The translations under genes and the position numbers were made by a program. Positions 44,429-55,036 of a DNA stretch of 64,000 nucleotides are shown in pieces. Location of the stretch: NCBI GenBank assembly GCA_015066935.1, contig SVNK01000001.1, forward strand, positions 196,400 to 260,399, read 5' to 3'. The stretch comes from Ruminococcus sp. GTDB lineage: Bacteria > Bacillota > Clostridia > Oscillospirales > Ruminococcaceae. The notes under the pieces are model-generated. The model made no database searches. It was given only the letters and a program-made list of their open reading frames with translations, and was not told where the DNA came from. Every line of letters begins with the position of its first letter. Within the stretch, counting starts at the first letter, position 1.

Positions 44429-44666
44429 TTATTCCGTGGATACAAGGGATATAGTGGGAATTTTCGACATTGAGAATACAACTGTTGAAAAGTGTACAAA
44501 AATCCTCCTTGAACGTGCGGAAAAGGAAAAAAAGTGTGTCTACACAACCTACGAGATGCCGAAAAGCTTCATTATTACCGTCAGAAACGGCAGGGAGAGA
44601 CTCTATATCTCTCAGCTTGCCGCCTCAACACTCAGAAAAAGACTCGCAGACGGCGGTGGAATGTGA
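44391..44666 (+). CDS. remB: RemB/YaaB family regulator (DUF370)
   Basis: This 91-residue protein of the DUF370/extracellular-matrix regulator family starts [25 protein letters not shown]. In Bacillus the homologue sits at the same place between recF and gyrB. The start is TTG behind GCGGAGG, and the gene overlaps the recF end by 38 nt. The C-terminus (SQLAASTLRKRLADGGGM) is slightly longer than usual. Confidence 0.9.
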   Translation: MKKPTIYLHIGNNYSVDTRDIVGIFDIENTTVEKCTKILLERAEKEKKCVYTTYEMPKSFIITVRNGRERLYISQLAASTLRKRLADGGGM

Positions 44667-45127
44667 TGATAAAAAAAAGAAAAACAATTATAAAAATTAT
44701 CACGGTAATTATTGCGGTAATTTTAATTTGGGTGCTGGTATATCTGGAATTTCACCGTTTTTTCATTACAGGTTTAAGCCGCAGTTACATGAGCAATAAA
44801 TTCAATATCGAAATAACAAAAGATATGGAATTAAAAAAATATAAAAAGGAAGTAGTTTTCAAAGACGGTTCAGTATATGAGCTTCACATTGACAACATCG
44901 GAAATGACCATCTTGGTTTTATGGAAAAATATTGTAAAGGTGATATATGGTCATACAGCAAAGACGGTGAACATCTTAATGACGGAAAACACAAATACAA
45001 TGATGCCTATAAGGGAACTTTCGGATGCGATGAATACGTCATTTATGAAAGAAAAGGAAATCCGGCTCAGGCATATTTCTTCAAAGATGGAGATACCTAT
45101 GATATGATTCTGTACACATGGTATTAA
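44666..45127 (+). CDS. Single-pass membrane protein of unknown function
   Basis: The 153-residue product starts MIKKRKTIIKIITVIIAVILIWVL, a basic N-terminus and one membrane helix (about 8-30). The outer domain has alternating Lys/Asp-rich strands (ELKKYKKEVVFKDGSVYELH, later GNPAQAYFFKDGDTYDMILY). It overlaps the remB stop by one base. The AT-rich composition contrasts with the flanking replication genes, so it looks like a later insertion into the conserved remB-gyrB interval. The function is not recognised. Confidence 0.7.
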   Translation: MIKKRKTIIKIITVIIAVILIWVLVYLEFHRFFITGLSRSYMSNKFNIEITKDMELKKYKKEVVFKDGSVYELHIDNIGNDHLGFMEKYCKGDIWSYSKDGEHLNDGKHKYNDAYKGTFGCDEYVIYERKGNPAQAYFFKDGDTYDMILYTWY

Positions 45128-45400
45128 AATCAGAAGGGAACGGCGTTCCGATAATGCGTAATTCGTAATTATTAATGCGTAATTATATAATTGGGATAAC
45201 ATGCATATTGTAGGGACGACCATTGGTCGTCCGCAATCCGAAAATCTCCCGCAATAATGGGAAATCCCTATAATGCGTAATTCGCAATTATTAATGCGTA
45301 ATGCGTAATTATGCCGTCGGACGACCATTGGTCGTCCCTACACGGTAAACCGGTTACGAAAAATTCTTAATTCATAATTCATAATTCTTAATTTGAATAA
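45128..45400. repeat. Palindrome repeats between the membrane-protein gene and gyrB
   Basis: Two GGACGACCATTGGTCGTCC palindromes (near 45218 and 45313) lie between AT-rich blocks of AATGCGTAATTCGTAATTATT type and CATAATTCATAATTCTTAAT. No gene or clear promoter is visible here. Confidence 0.75.
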
Positions 45401-45414
45401 ATGGAGGTAAATTC

Positions 45415-47346
45415 ATGAATCAGCAGAACAACAACTACGATGAAAACGATATACAAATTCTGGAGGGACTCGAAGCTGTCCGCAAAAGACCCGGAATGTA
45501 TATCGGTTCAACAGGTCCCGGCGGACTTCATCACCTTGTTTATGAAATTGTGGATAACTCCATTGACGAGGCTCTTGCAGGCTTCTGTACGGAAATCAAT
45601 GTAGAGATTCTTGAAGGGAACGTTATCCGTGTTTCCGATAACGGACGAGGTATCCCCGTAGGTATCCACCCTAAGGAGGGAATTTCTGCGGCAACCGTCG
45701 TTTATACGATTCTCCATGCGGGAGGAAAGTTCGGCGGAGGCGGATACAAGGTTTCGGGAGGACTTCACGGTGTAGGAGCTTCCGTTGTAAACGCTCTTTC
45801 GGAGTGGCTTGAGCTTACTGTCTGCGACGGAAAACACGTCTACTTCCAGCGTTTCGAGAGAGGTCACTACGACGAGGAACTCAAAATTACAGGCGATACC
45901 GACAAGACCGGTACAAGCGTTATGTTCAAGGCGGACGGCGAAATCTTCGAAAGTACCGTATATGACTACGACGTGCTCCTGAAGCGTCTGCGTGAACAGG
46001 CATTCCTCAATGCGGGAATCAGAATCGTTTTCTCCGACAAACGCAATGCCGACAATATCCAGAGCGAAACCCTCCACTATGAGGGCGGTATAAATCAGTT
46101 TGTAGAGCATATCAGGGAAAGCTGGGGACTTGATGCTCCGCTTCATGAGAATGTAATCTACATTTCGGGTACTCAGGGCGACTCATTTGCCGAAATTGCC
46201 TTCCAGTACAATGCGGGCTATAAGGAGATAATCCTCTCGTTTGCGAACAATATCCATACAAAGGACGGCGGTTCGCACGAAATGGGCTTCAAGAACGCTC
46301 TCACGAAGGTCATCAACGAATACGGCAGAAAAATGGGACTCCTCAAAGAAGGCGAAAAGCTCTCGGGAGAGGACGTCCGTGAAGGTATTACGGCAATTGT
46401 CTCCGTAAAGCTGACCGAGTGCGAGTTCGAGGGACAGACAAAAGGCCGTCTCGGAAACCCCGAGGTAAGACCGTTCATCGACAAGCTTGTAACGGAAAAG
46501 CTCTCAAATTATCTTGAGGAGAATCCGTCTATAGGAAAGCTTATTTTCAGCAAGAGCGTTTCTGCACTCAAGGCTCGTGAGGCTGCAAAGAGAGCCCGTG
46601 AAGCCGAAAGAAAAAAGAACGTCTTCGGAAGCGGAGTCTCAATGCCCGAAAAGCTTGCGGACTGCTCCGAGCGTGACAACAGATACACCGAAATATATAT
46701 CGTCGAGGGAGATTCTGCGGGAGGTTCCGCAAAAAGCGGCAGAGACCGCCGTTATCAGGCAATCCTTTCCCTCTGGGGTAAGATGCTGAACGTCGAAAAG
46801 GCGAGAATCGACCGAATCTACGGCAACGAAAAGCTTGAACCCGTTGTTGCGGCACTCGGTACGGGAATCGGTGACGAGTTCGATATAACGAAGCTCCGCT
46901 ACGGAAAAGTAATCATCATGGCGGATGCCGACGTTGACGGTATGCACATCAGAACACTCCTTCTGACGTTCTTCTTCCGCTATATGAGACCCCTCATCAG
47001 CAACGGCAACGTCTATATCGCACAGCCGCCGCTTTTCAAGGTCTCAAGAGGAAATAACGAGCGTTATGCCTTCTCCGACGAGGAGCGTGACAAGTATATC
47101 GAGGAGCTTTCAGAGGGCGGTAAGTATAAACCAGATACCCAGCGTTACAAGGGTCTCGGTGAGATGGACCCCGAACAGCTCTGGGAAACTACTATGGACC
47201 CCGAACGCCGTACAATGATTAGAATTACCATGGAGGACGCCTATAAAGCCGACGAGGTATTCTCTGTCCTTATGGGCGATAAGGTTGAACCCCGACGCAA
47301 TTTCATCGAAAAGAATGCAAGATACGTTCAGAACCTTGATTTCTGA
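45415..47346 (+). CDS. gyrB: DNA gyrase subunit B
   Basis: This is the ATPase subunit of gyrase. It has the GHKL site ([50 protein letters not shown]), the transducer domain, and TOPRIM with [20 protein letters not shown] and [21 protein letters not shown]. Length of 643 aa is typical of Gram-positive GyrB. Start ATG behind GGAGGTAAATTC. Confidence 0.98.
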   Translation: MNQQNNNYDENDIQILEGLEAVRKRPGMYIGSTGPGGLHHLVYEIVDNSIDEALAGFCTEINVEILEGNVIRVSDNGRGIPVGIHPKEGISAATVVYTILHAGGKFGGGGYKVSGGLHGVGASVVNALSEWLELTVCDGKHVYFQRFERGHYDEELKITGDTDKTGTSVMFKADGEIFESTVYDYDVLLKRLREQAFLNAGIRIVFSDKRNADNIQSETLHYEGGINQFVEHIRESWGLDAPLHENVIYISGTQGDSFAEIAFQYNAGYKEIILSFANNIHTKDGGSHEMGFKNALTKVINEYGRKMGLLKEGEKLSGEDVREGITAIVSVKLTECEFEGQTKGRLGNPEVRPFIDKLVTEKLSNYLEENPSIGKLIFSKSVSALKAREAAKRAREAERKKNVFGSGVSMPEKLADCSERDNRYTEIYIVEGDSAGGSAKSGRDRRYQAILSLWGKMLNVEKARIDRIYGNEKLEPVVAALGTGIGDEFDITKLRYGKVIIMADADVDGMHIRTLLLTFFFRYMRPLISNGNVYIAQPPLFKVSRGNNERYAFSDEERDKYIEELSEGGKYKPDTQRYKGLGEMDPEQLWETTMDPERRTMIRITMEDAYKADEVFSVLMGDKVEPRRNFIEKNARYVQNLDF

Positions 47347-47363
47347 TTACGACAGGAGGATAC

Positions 47364-47933
47364 ATGAACGAAAATTACAGACTCGTGAAGGATTACAGCA
47401 TCCCTCTTGACATCTTCAGTGACGCTTACAGAAGCTATCAGAAAAAATATATATACCCGAAAAATTACATTTTTATGGCGATTTTCGGTATTCTGGCAAT
47501 CGACTTCATAGTCGCCGCAGTTAAGGACCCTTCGAATTTGTTTGCTTACCTGCTTATCATGGTGTGTCTTGCGATGATGTTCAGGGAGTGGTTCAATCCG
47601 AGGAAAATCCGCAACAATATCATTGATACCGTCAAAGAGCTTGGAAATCCCGTGTACAGACTCGGTATTGCCGACGATTATATCGAGATTTCAACAATCA
47701 GCGACGGCGGTGTTGATAACTCTGCTTCCGACGCTTCCGCCGATGAGCTTGATTATAACGAGCAGTACGACCCCCTGCCCGAAAAAACAACGCTCGTCAT
47801 TAACGACCAGATTAAAACTCTTGAATATGACAGGTATTTTCTGCTTCTCAACGGCAGAATGTCGTTCTATATAATCCCGAAGGAAGGCTTTACGGACAGT
47901 GAAATGGACGTTATCCGCAGCATCAACCGCTGA
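47364..47933 (+). CDS. Two-TM membrane protein, YcxB-like (tentative)
   Basis: The 189-residue product has two hydrophobic segments (about 33-75, FMAIFGILAIDFIVAAV and LFAYLLIMVCLAMMF) and a cytoplasmic domain. The C-terminal pattern RYFLLLNGRMSFYIIPKEGFT resembles the YcxB-like domain. An acidic insert SDASADELDYNEQYD lies between. It is 17 nt behind gyrB, probably in its operon. The function is unknown. Confidence 0.65.
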   Translation: MNENYRLVKDYSIPLDIFSDAYRSYQKKYIYPKNYIFMAIFGILAIDFIVAAVKDPSNLFAYLLIMVCLAMMFREWFNPRKIRNNIIDTVKELGNPVYRLGIADDYIEISTISDGGVDNSASDASADELDYNEQYDPLPEKTTLVINDQIKTLEYDRYFLLLNGRMSFYIIPKEGFTDSEMDVIRSINR

Positions 47934-47939
47934 TTTATA

Positions 47940-48256
47940 ATGCGTAATTATATAATTGGGATACGGACATATTCACCGTGTAGGGACGACCAATGGTCGT
48001 CCGCAATCTGAAAATCTTCCGCAATAATTGGAAATCCATATAATGCGGAATTAATTATCGGGACGTTTCGGATTATTTACGGGCGAACACAGTTCGCCCC
48101 TACAGTTTCACGACGTATTCACCATGTAGGGACGACCAATGGTCGTCCGCAATCTGAAAATCTTCCGCAAAAATTGGAAATCCATATAATGCGGAATTAT
48201 ATAATTGGGATACGGACATATTGTAGGGGACGGCGTCCCCGACGTCCCGATTATAA
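47940..48256. repeat. Palindrome array between the YcxB-like gene and gyrA
   Basis: About two units of the 146-bp repeat seen at 53.5 and 56.6 kb: ATTCACCGTG occurs at 47971 and ATTCACCATG at 48117, each followed by GGGACGACCAATGGTCGTCC. A GGGCGAACACAGTTCGCCC hairpin lies between and a GGGGACGGCGTCCCC hairpin at the end. No gene is seen. Confidence 0.85.
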
Positions 48257-48316
48257 AAATGCTGATTTGTCCATAAAATTATAATTCATAATTCGAAAAG
48301 CAGGAGGTAAGAAATT

Positions 48317-50950
48317 TTGCTTTATAACGATAATTCCAAGGTTATAAATTCCGAAATCGTTGACGAGATGCAGAACTCTATGCTGAGTTACGCCATGTCG
48401 GTAATTGTATCACGTGCGCTTCCCGATGTAAGGGACGGTATGAAGCCTGTTCACCGCCGTATCCTCTACACTATGCACGAAGCAGGACTCACCCCCGATA
48501 AAAAATACCTGAAATGTGCCGCTACAGTCGGCGACGTTCTCGGTAAATACCACCCCCACGGCGACGCATCTGTTTACGACGCCCTTGTTCGTCTTGCACA
48601 GGATTTCTCACTCCGCTATCCTCTTGTGGACGGTCACGGAAACTTCGGTAACATCGACGGCGATAAGGCTGCCGCTTACCGTTATACCGAGGCTAAAATG
48701 GCTAAAATCGCCACAGAAATGCTCACCGATATAAACAAGGAAACGGTGGACTTTATCCCTAACTACGACGACCGTCTCAAAGAACCTGTGGTTCTCCCCT
48801 CACGCTTCCCGAACCTTCTTGTAAACGGTTCTACGGGTATTGCCGTGGGTATGGCAACAAATATCCCTCCGCATAACCTCGGAGAGGTAATCGACGCTCT
48901 TCAGGTTCTTATCGACGACCCCGACTGCAGTATGGAACAGCTCATGGAGCATATCAAGGGTCCCGATTTCCCCACAGGCGGAATTATCATGGGTAAGGCG
49001 GGAATACGTGCCGCTTACGGTACCGGCAGAGGTAAGATTATCCTCAGAAGCCGCACCCATTTCGAGGAAATCAAGGGAAGAAACTGCATTATAGTTGACG
49101 AAATTCCCTACATGGTGAATAAGGTTCTTATACTTAAAAATATTGCACAGCTCTGTAAGGATAAGCGTATCGAAGGCATCTACGACCTCCGTGACGAGTC
49201 CGATAAGGACGGTATCAGAATCGTAATTGAGCTTAAAAAGGACGCTATCCCGAATATTGTCCTCAACAAGCTTTTCGCAATGACAAAGCTTCAGGATACG
49301 GTAGGAATCATCATGCTCGCACTTGTGAACGGTGAGCCGAAGATTATCACCCTCAAGCAGATGCTCAGCCATTACCTCGACTTCCAGGTTGAGGTAATCC
49401 AGCGCAGAACACGCTATGAACGCCGCAAGGCTCTTGAAAGAGCACATATTCTTCAGGGCTTCATCCTCGCTGCAGACTACATCGACGAGGTTATCGAAAT
49501 CATCAGAGGAAGCAAGAATATCCCCGAAGCAAGAGAACGTATGATTGAACGCTTCAAGGACGTTGATATGTCGGCACTCCTCGACCGTGCACAGTATGAC
49601 TGCTCAAATATTCATATAGAGTCACAGACGGGACTCTCCATGGAACAGGCTGAGGCTATTGTCCAGATGCGTCTCGGACAGCTCACGGGTCTCGAAAGAC
49701 AGAAGATTTCAGACGAGCTTTACGGACTCCTTACAAAAATTTCAGATTACGACGATATTCTCGCCGATGTTAACCGTGTCTACGCAATCATCATGGAGGA
49801 CCTCAGCGTTATCCGCAAGAAGTACAGCGATGAACGCCGTACAGACATCGAATCCGTCAGCGGAGAGGTCGATATAGAGGACCTTATCCCCGAGGAGGAC
49901 TGCGTTGTTACCCTCACAAACAACGGCTACATCAAGCGTATGCCCGTTTCAGAGTACAAGACCCAGCGCAGAGGCGGCAGAGGTATCACGGGTATGAAGC
50001 AGCGTGACGAGGACTTCGTGCAGGAAATGTATATCTGCGGCTCTCACGACAATATCCTGTTTATCTCCGATAAGGGTATCATGTTCAAGCTCAAGTGCTA
50101 CGAGATTCCCGACGGTTCAAAGGCTTCAAGAGGCTTCAATCTCATAAATCTCCTTCCCCTTGCTCCGGGAGAGAAGGTTGCCGCCATGATAAGAACTACT
50201 GATTTCAGCGACGAAAAATACGTCATCATGGTCACAAAGAACGGCAAAATCAAGAGGTCTAACCTTTCACTCTATAAAAATGTCCGCAAGAACGGTCTTA
50301 TCGCAATCGGTCTTGACGAGGGCGACGAAATTGCAGGCGTCCGCATGACAGACGGCAATGAACAGCTGTTTGTCGCAACAAGAAACGGTATGGCTATCCG
50401 TCTTGAGGAGGACAAAATCCGTGCAATGTCACGTTCCGCACACGGCGTAAGAGCTATAAAGCTGCGTGAGGGAGACTACGTTGTGGGAATTGCAAGAATC
50501 CGTCAGGGTGCAACTCTCCTTACCGTCACCGAAAACGGCTACGGCAAGCGTACTGACCTTGAAAGCTACCGTATCCAGAACAGAGGCGGCTACGGTCTTA
50601 CAAACTACAAGGTTGACGATATAAGAGGTCACGTCTGCGGAATAAAGATTGTTGACGAGGAGGACGATATTATCCTCATTTCAAGCGAGGGTATCATCAT
50701 CAGAATCCTTGCAAGCGATATAAGAATTATGGGACGTATCGCAAAGGGAGTACGTGTGATGAGAGTCACCGGCGACGCAAAGGTTGTTGCGTTTACACGT
50801 GCCGAGCATGACGACTCCGCAGAAACCGAAAAGGTCGAGCAGCTTACCGACGAACAGGCAAGAATCGCCGAAGCCGAAGCTGCACTCGAAGAACAGAACG
50901 AGATTGTTATCGAAGCAGATTCCGATGACAGCGACGATTCCGACGAATGA
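48317..50950 (+). CDS. gyrA: DNA gyrase subunit A
   Basis: This is the breakage-reunion subunit. The catalytic tyrosine is in [10 protein letters not shown] (about Y123), the quinolone-determining region reads [17 protein letters not shown], the GyrA-box is [10 protein letters not shown], and the beta-pinwheel fills the C-terminal third. The length of 877 aa includes an acidic tail ending [10 protein letters not shown]. The start is TTG, 9 nt after GGAGG; no better ATG fits the conserved N-terminus. The residue equivalent to E. coli Ser83 is Ala (about A84). Confidence 0.98.
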   Translation: MLYNDNSKVINSEIVDEMQNSMLSYAMSVIVSRALPDVRDGMKPVHRRILYTMHEAGLTPDKKYLKCAATVGDVLGKYHPHGDASVYDALVRLAQDFSLRYPLVDGHGNFGNIDGDKAAAYRYTEAKMAKIATEMLTDINKETVDFIPNYDDRLKEPVVLPSRFPNLLVNGSTGIAVGMATNIPPHNLGEVIDALQVLIDDPDCSMEQLMEHIKGPDFPTGGIIMGKAGIRAAYGTGRGKIILRSRTHFEEIKGRNCIIVDEIPYMVNKVLILKNIAQLCKDKRIEGIYDLRDESDKDGIRIVIELKKDAIPNIVLNKLFAMTKLQDTVGIIMLALVNGEPKIITLKQMLSHYLDFQVEVIQRRTRYERRKALERAHILQGFILAADYIDEVIEIIRGSKNIPEARERMIERFKDVDMSALLDRAQYDCSNIHIESQTGLSMEQAEAIVQMRLGQLTGLERQKISDELYGLLTKISDYDDILADVNRVYAIIMEDLSVIRKKYSDERRTDIESVSGEVDIEDLIPEEDCVVTLTNNGYIKRMPVSEYKTQRRGGRGITGMKQRDEDFVQEMYICGSHDNILFISDKGIMFKLKCYEIPDGSKASRGFNLINLLPLAPGEKVAAMIRTTDFSDEKYVIMVTKNGKIKRSNLSLYKNVRKNGLIAIGLDEGDEIAGVRMTDGNEQLFVATRNGMAIRLEEDKIRAMSRSAHGVRAIKLREGDYVVGIARIRQGATLLTVTENGYGKRTDLESYRIQNRGGYGLTNYKVDDIRGHVCGIKIVDEEDDIILISSEGIIIRILASDIRIMGRIAKGVRVMRVTGDAKVVAFTRAEHDDSAETEKVEQLTDEQARIAEAEAALEEQNEIVIEADSDDSDDSDE

Positions 50951-51750
50951 TAACGATTATATTTACAGTGATTGCCCTTATATGCTCCGCAGCCGTTTTT
51001 TTCAGCAACTATCCGCTGACGGTGAGACGTGAAAATCTCGGTGGAACTGTAAGGGCAGTTCACGTTTCAGACCTCCATAAAAGACGCTTCGGCAGGGATA
51101 ACAGTCGTCTTATAGCGTCAATAAAAGCCGAAAAGCCCGACTTTATCGTCATCAGCGGCGACGCCGTTACAAGAGACGAAACCGATTTTTCGTGCATAAA
51201 ATCAACTCTTGACGCCCTCTGCAGGATTGCTCCCGTTTTCATGTGCTCAGGAAATCACGAGCAGAGTCTGCCGCAGGAGTACCGTGGGAAGTTCTATGAA
51301 ACCGTTGCGGAAACGCAGGTGAAAATGCTCAGGAACACTTCTGCGGAGATTGTCCTGAACGGCAGAAAACTGCGGATTTTCGGTCTTGAGGAGGATTACG
51401 GAGTGTACAAGAAGGGCGAAAGTTACCGCAATCTCGATGTGCTGACGGCTGACGTAATAACGGAGCTTCTCGGAGAAAGTCCCGATGACGGCGAGGTTCT
51501 TCTCATGGCACACAATCCCTTCTTCGGGGAAGCGTATTCGCAGTGGGGAGCTTCTTACACATTCAGCGGTCACGTCCACGGAGGTGCGGTGAGACTCTTC
51601 GGAATCGGCATATTGTCTCCCGAAAGAAAATTCTTCCCGAAATGCTCAAAGGGAGTATACGTTTACGGCGGAATGAAGCTTCTTGTTTCGGCAGGACTGG
51701 GTAAAATCAGACTCTTTAACCCTCCCGAAATCGTTGTGTATGAAATTTAA
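50947..51750 (+). CDS. Membrane-anchored metallophosphoesterase
   Basis: The N-terminal helix (1-22) is followed by a calcineurin-like phosphoesterase domain with [29 protein letters not shown] and [14 protein letters not shown], which supply the two-metal site. It resembles YkuE/YaeI-type enzymes; the substrate is unknown. The start ATG overlaps the gyrA stop (ATGA), an unusual downstream partner for gyrA. Confidence 0.88.
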   Translation: MITIIFTVIALICSAAVFFSNYPLTVRRENLGGTVRAVHVSDLHKRRFGRDNSRLIASIKAEKPDFIVISGDAVTRDETDFSCIKSTLDALCRIAPVFMCSGNHEQSLPQEYRGKFYETVAETQVKMLRNTSAEIVLNGRKLRIFGLEEDYGVYKKGESYRNLDVLTADVITELLGESPDDGEVLLMAHNPFFGEAYSQWGASYTFSGHVHGGAVRLFGIGILSPERKFFPKCSKGVYVYGGMKLLVSAGLGKIRLFNPPEIVVYEI

Positions 51751-51774
51751 GCACCCGAAATGTACCATAATAAC

Positions 51775-51803
51775 GGGACGTCGGGACGCCGTCCCCTACA
51801 AGG
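51775..51803. repeat. Single GGGACGTCGGGACGCCGTCCC palindrome
   Basis: One copy of the GGGGACGGCG/CGACGTCCC module lies between the phosphoesterase and Sel1 genes, followed by the AATTCTTAATTCATAATTCTTAAT block found near other copies. Confidence 0.7.
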
Positions 51804-51883
51804 TGTATATGTCCGTAAAATTATATGGACGGATAATTATAATTCTTAATTCATAATTCTTAATTCTTAATTGGACTTGGTGT

Positions 51884-53461
51884 ATGATGCAGACCGAAAA
51901 TACAAAACAAAATGAAATTAATATTGCCGTAAAGCAGGTCACCGACCGCTTCGGAATTGATATAATCGCCGACCATAAACGATTCTGCTCGGCTATGAAG
52001 GACCTTGCTCCGAAGCTTTCAAAGGAGAGTAAGGCGTTTTTCGTTGCACTCAGCGAAAACGTCGGAACAATCTATCTCCGTGATAACGACGCTGTTGCGT
52101 CGGGAGAGAAGTCGGCATCTGAGGTAATGGTCCGTGCAAAGTCGGTGATTTCAGAGTACCTCAACGACAGCAAGGCTGATATGATTACGGAGAGCCTTGC
52201 GTTTGCACTCGGCTGGGAGATTGCAGAGGTCGTCACGTCACAAACCGATGACGACTATGACGGCGGCTCGTCAACAGTCATCGAGGACCTCATGCGTAAG
52301 GCTGAAAACGGCAGCGATGACGCCTGCTTCAATATCGGTGAAAGTTTCTTCTACGGCAGAGGCGGCGTCAAACAGGACTACGTGAAGGCTGTTGAATGGT
52401 ATACAAAATCCGCTGAAAGAGGCGATTGCAGTTCTCAGAAAAAGCTCGCCGACTGCTTCCGCTCGGGACAGGGTACGAAAAGAAGCTTTGCAAAGGCTGT
52501 TTTCTGGTACGAAAAAGCTGCTCAGCAGGGAGACTATGAGTCCGCAAAGGCTGCCGTGTACTGCTACAGAATCGGCGGAAACGACCTTTCGCAGGATGTG
52601 AAGAAAGCCGAGGAAATCGCACAGAAATACGGCGTTGACATCGACGTCGAAGACGGTATCGACGATATTATGAGAGGTGCCGAATCGGGAAATCCCGCAA
52701 TGCAGTTCGCTCTGGCAAACGCCTATTACAACGGCACGGGAATCTCCGCAAGCACTCAGATGGCTGTATACTGGTACAAAAAGTCTGCCGCACAGGGCTA
52801 TGCTCCGGCACAGTACAACCTCGCCTGCTGTCTGAGTTCGGGAACGGGTACCAATAAGGATACAAATGCCGCAGCACAGCTCTATTCACAAGCCGCCAAG
52901 CAGGGTGACCTCGACGCTATGAATAACCTCGCTTCATTCTACATGAAGGGAGAAGGCGTTGTGAAGTCCGAGAAAAAGGCTGCGGAACTGTGGCGTGAAG
53001 CGGCATTGGGCGGTCATGTGAAGGCTCAGTACAATTACGGGGAGTGCTGCTTCAACGGCAAAGGCACCAGCAGAGATTACGCCGAGGCTGTAAGATGGTA
53101 CAAAAAGGCTGCCGAATTCTTCGACCCCGACGCTGCTTATTCGCTCAGCTGGTGCTATCTCAACGGAACCGGTGTCTCTACAAATATTTATCAGGCGAAA
53201 AAATATGCCAAATTCTCGGCACAGAAAATGAATCTCAACGCAATGAAGCTTCTGGCATATCTCTATCTGGCAGGTCTCGGCTGTGAAATGAACCATGCAA
53301 GAGCTGTCGATTGGCTCGGAAAAGCTGCCGTGAGAGGCGATAAGGAGTCTGCTGATATGCTCGTATATTGTCTGAAGTACGGCGGACCCTTCCTTATGAA
53401 AAACGAGTCCAAAGCCCGTGCTGCTGCCGATAAATACAGCATCGACTACGAACTCATATAA
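51884..53461 (+). CDS. Sel1-like repeat protein
   Basis: After a helical N-domain (1-130), the 525-residue protein carries about eleven Sel1/TPR-like repeats. Examples are AVEWYTKSAERGDCSSQKKLADC, AVFWYEKAAQQGDYESAK and AVYWYKKSAAQGYAPAQYNLACC. Such solenoids bind other proteins and often organise envelope or signalling complexes. There is no signal peptide, so it is cytoplasmic. The first of two adjacent ATGs is used; the ribosome binding site is weak. Confidence 0.9.
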   Translation: MMQTENTKQNEINIAVKQVTDRFGIDIIADHKRFCSAMKDLAPKLSKESKAFFVALSENVGTIYLRDNDAVASGEKSASEVMVRAKSVISEYLNDSKADMITESLAFALGWEIAEVVTSQTDDDYDGGSSTVIEDLMRKAENGSDDACFNIGESFFYGRGGVKQDYVKAVEWYTKSAERGDCSSQKKLADCFRSGQGTKRSFAKAVFWYEKAAQQGDYESAKAAVYCYRIGGNDLSQDVKKAEEIAQKYGVDIDVEDGIDDIMRGAESGNPAMQFALANAYYNGTGISASTQMAVYWYKKSAAQGYAPAQYNLACCLSSGTGTNKDTNAAAQLYSQAAKQGDLDAMNNLASFYMKGEGVVKSEKKAAELWREAALGGHVKAQYNYGECCFNGKGTSRDYAEAVRWYKKAAEFFDPDAAYSLSWCYLNGTGVSTNIYQAKKYAKFSAQKMNLNAMKLLAYLYLAGLGCEMNHARAVDWLGKAAVRGDKESADMLVYCLKYGGPFLMKNESKARAAADKYSIDYELI

Positions 53462-54120
53462 TGCGTAATGCGTAATGCGGAATTGTATAATCGTGATACG
53501 GACATATTGTAGGGGACGGCGTCCCCGACGTCCCGTAAAATTCATGTATTGTGCAATATATATGCGGACGCCCCTACAATTTCACGACGTATTCACCGTG
53601 TAGGGACGACCATTGGTCGTCCGCAATCTGAAAATCTTCCGCAAAAATTTGAAATTCATATAATGTGGAATTAATTATCGGGACGTTTCGGATTATTCAC
53701 GGGCGAACACAGTTCGCCCCTACAATTTCACGACGTATTCACCGTGTAGGGACGACCATTGGTCGTCCGCAATCTGAAAACCTTCCGCAAAAATTGGAAA
53801 TCCATATAATGCGTATTAATTATCGGGACGTTTCGGATTATTCACGGGCGAACACAGTTCGCCCCTACAATTTCACGATGTATTCACCGTGTAGGGACGA
53901 CCAATGGTCGTCCGCAATCTGGAAACCTACCGCAAAAATTGGAAATCCATATAATGCGTATTAATTATCGGGACGTTTCGGATTATTCACGGGCGAACAC
54001 AGTTCGCCCCTACAACTTCACGACGTATTCACCGTGTAGGGACGACCATTGGTCGTCCGCAATCTGGAAATCTTCCGCAATAATTGGAAATCCATATAAT
54101 GCGGAATTGTATAATCGTGA
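53462..54120 (+). repeat. Tandem array, 145-146-bp period, about four units
   Basis: ATTCACCGTGTAGGGACGAC recurs at 53591, 53737, 53882 and 54027. Each unit contains GGGACGACCA(A/T)TGGTCGTCC and, in the spacing sequence, GGGCGAACACAGTTCGCCC, with CAATCTG-AAA-CTTCCGCAAAAATT and TTAATTATCGGGACG linkers. A GGGGACGGCGTCCCC hairpin opens the array. The ORFs called here (starting MELIIGT and MEIHIMR) are repeat translations. 54121-54250 holds a possible promoter region for the next gene. Confidence 0.92.
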
Positions 54121-54250
54121 CACCAAGCACAACGTTTACTGTTAGTATAAAACAATCCGATTATACCGTAAAATAAGGAAAAATCCTATTGACAAATCCT
54201 ACGAAACTGAGTATAATATTCTATGTAAATTGCTGTAAGGAGGGGTAGAT

Positions 54251-55036
54251 GTGATAGCCGGAGTTTCAACAGCCTGTCTTTATCCGAAGCCCCTTGAGGA
54301 AAGTCTCTACGACCTCGCCGTGAATGGCGTATCAAACGTGGAAATCTTCGTAAATACGCACTCTGAGCTGAAAAAAAACTTTGCGTACAGCGTTGCGAAT
54401 CTACTGAAGCGTTTTGATGTGAAATGTGCGTCTGTTCACCCTTTTACATGCGAAAATGAGCAGATTATGTTCTTTTCCGACTACGAAAGACGCCTTGACG
54501 ACATCCTCGAATACTACAGGTATTTTTTTCGGTTCATGAATATAGTCGGTGCTGAATACTTCGTTTTTCACGGAGCAAAATCAGTTCGCTCGACTGAGTT
54601 CTTCTGTGAGCGCTACAGCAGGCTCTACAGGCTCGGTAAGGAGTTCGGAGTGACAACTGCCCTTGAGAACGTCGCACGCTGTACAAGCGCATCCTCAGCG
54701 TTTGTGAGGGACGTCGCAAAAATGCTCGGAAACGAGTTTGCTTTCGTCCTCGACACAAAACAGGCTGTACGTGCAGGTGAAAATCCTTTTTCATTCCTCG
54801 ACGCAGCAGGTGACAGAACCGTTCACGTACATATAAGCGATTCGGGAGAACTCGGTGACTGTCTGCTTATCGGCAGAGGAAGATTCGATTTCAAGCGTTT
54901 TTTTGCGAAGCTCGCAGCTCTGAATCCCGATTGCAGCGTTATCCTTGAACTCTACAGAAGCGGATTCGGCGGTATAAGCGACCTGCTTTCGTCCTATAAC
55001 AAACTTACAAATATGATTAAGGAGCAGAATTTATGA
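54251..55036 (+). CDS. Sugar phosphate isomerase/epimerase-like TIM barrel protein
   Basis: The 261-residue protein fits the xylose isomerase-like/AP endonuclease 2 fold: GVSNVEIFVNTHSEL, EYFVFHGAKSVRSTE, VTTALENVARCTSA, FAFVLDTKQAVRAGENPF, VHVHISDSGELGDCLLIGRG and VILELYRSGFGG, with metal ligands in the E, D, H and E strands. The substrate cannot be told. Start GTG behind AGGAGGGG. It overlaps nrdR by ATGA. Confidence 0.85.
   Translation: MIAGVSTACLYPKPLEESLYDLAVNGVSNVEIFVNTHSELKKNFAYSVANLLKRFDVKCASVHPFTCENEQIMFFSDYERRLDDILEYYRYFFRFMNIVGAEYFVFHGAKSVRSTEFFCERYSRLYRLGKEFGVTTALENVARCTSASSAFVRDVAKMLGNEFAFVLDTKQAVRAGENPFSFLDAAGDRTVHVHISDSGELGDCLLIGRGRFDFKRFFAKLAALNPDCSVILELYRSGFGGISDLLSSYNKLTNMIKEQNL

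Noticed and set aside
53462-54145. Tandem repeats considered as a CRISPR array, and the ORFs starting MELIIGT and MEIHIMR as genes
   Set aside because: The period is 145-146 bp, both palindromes and linkers repeat with no unique spacers, and no cas gene is near. The ORFs simply translate the repeat and lack ribosome binding sites.
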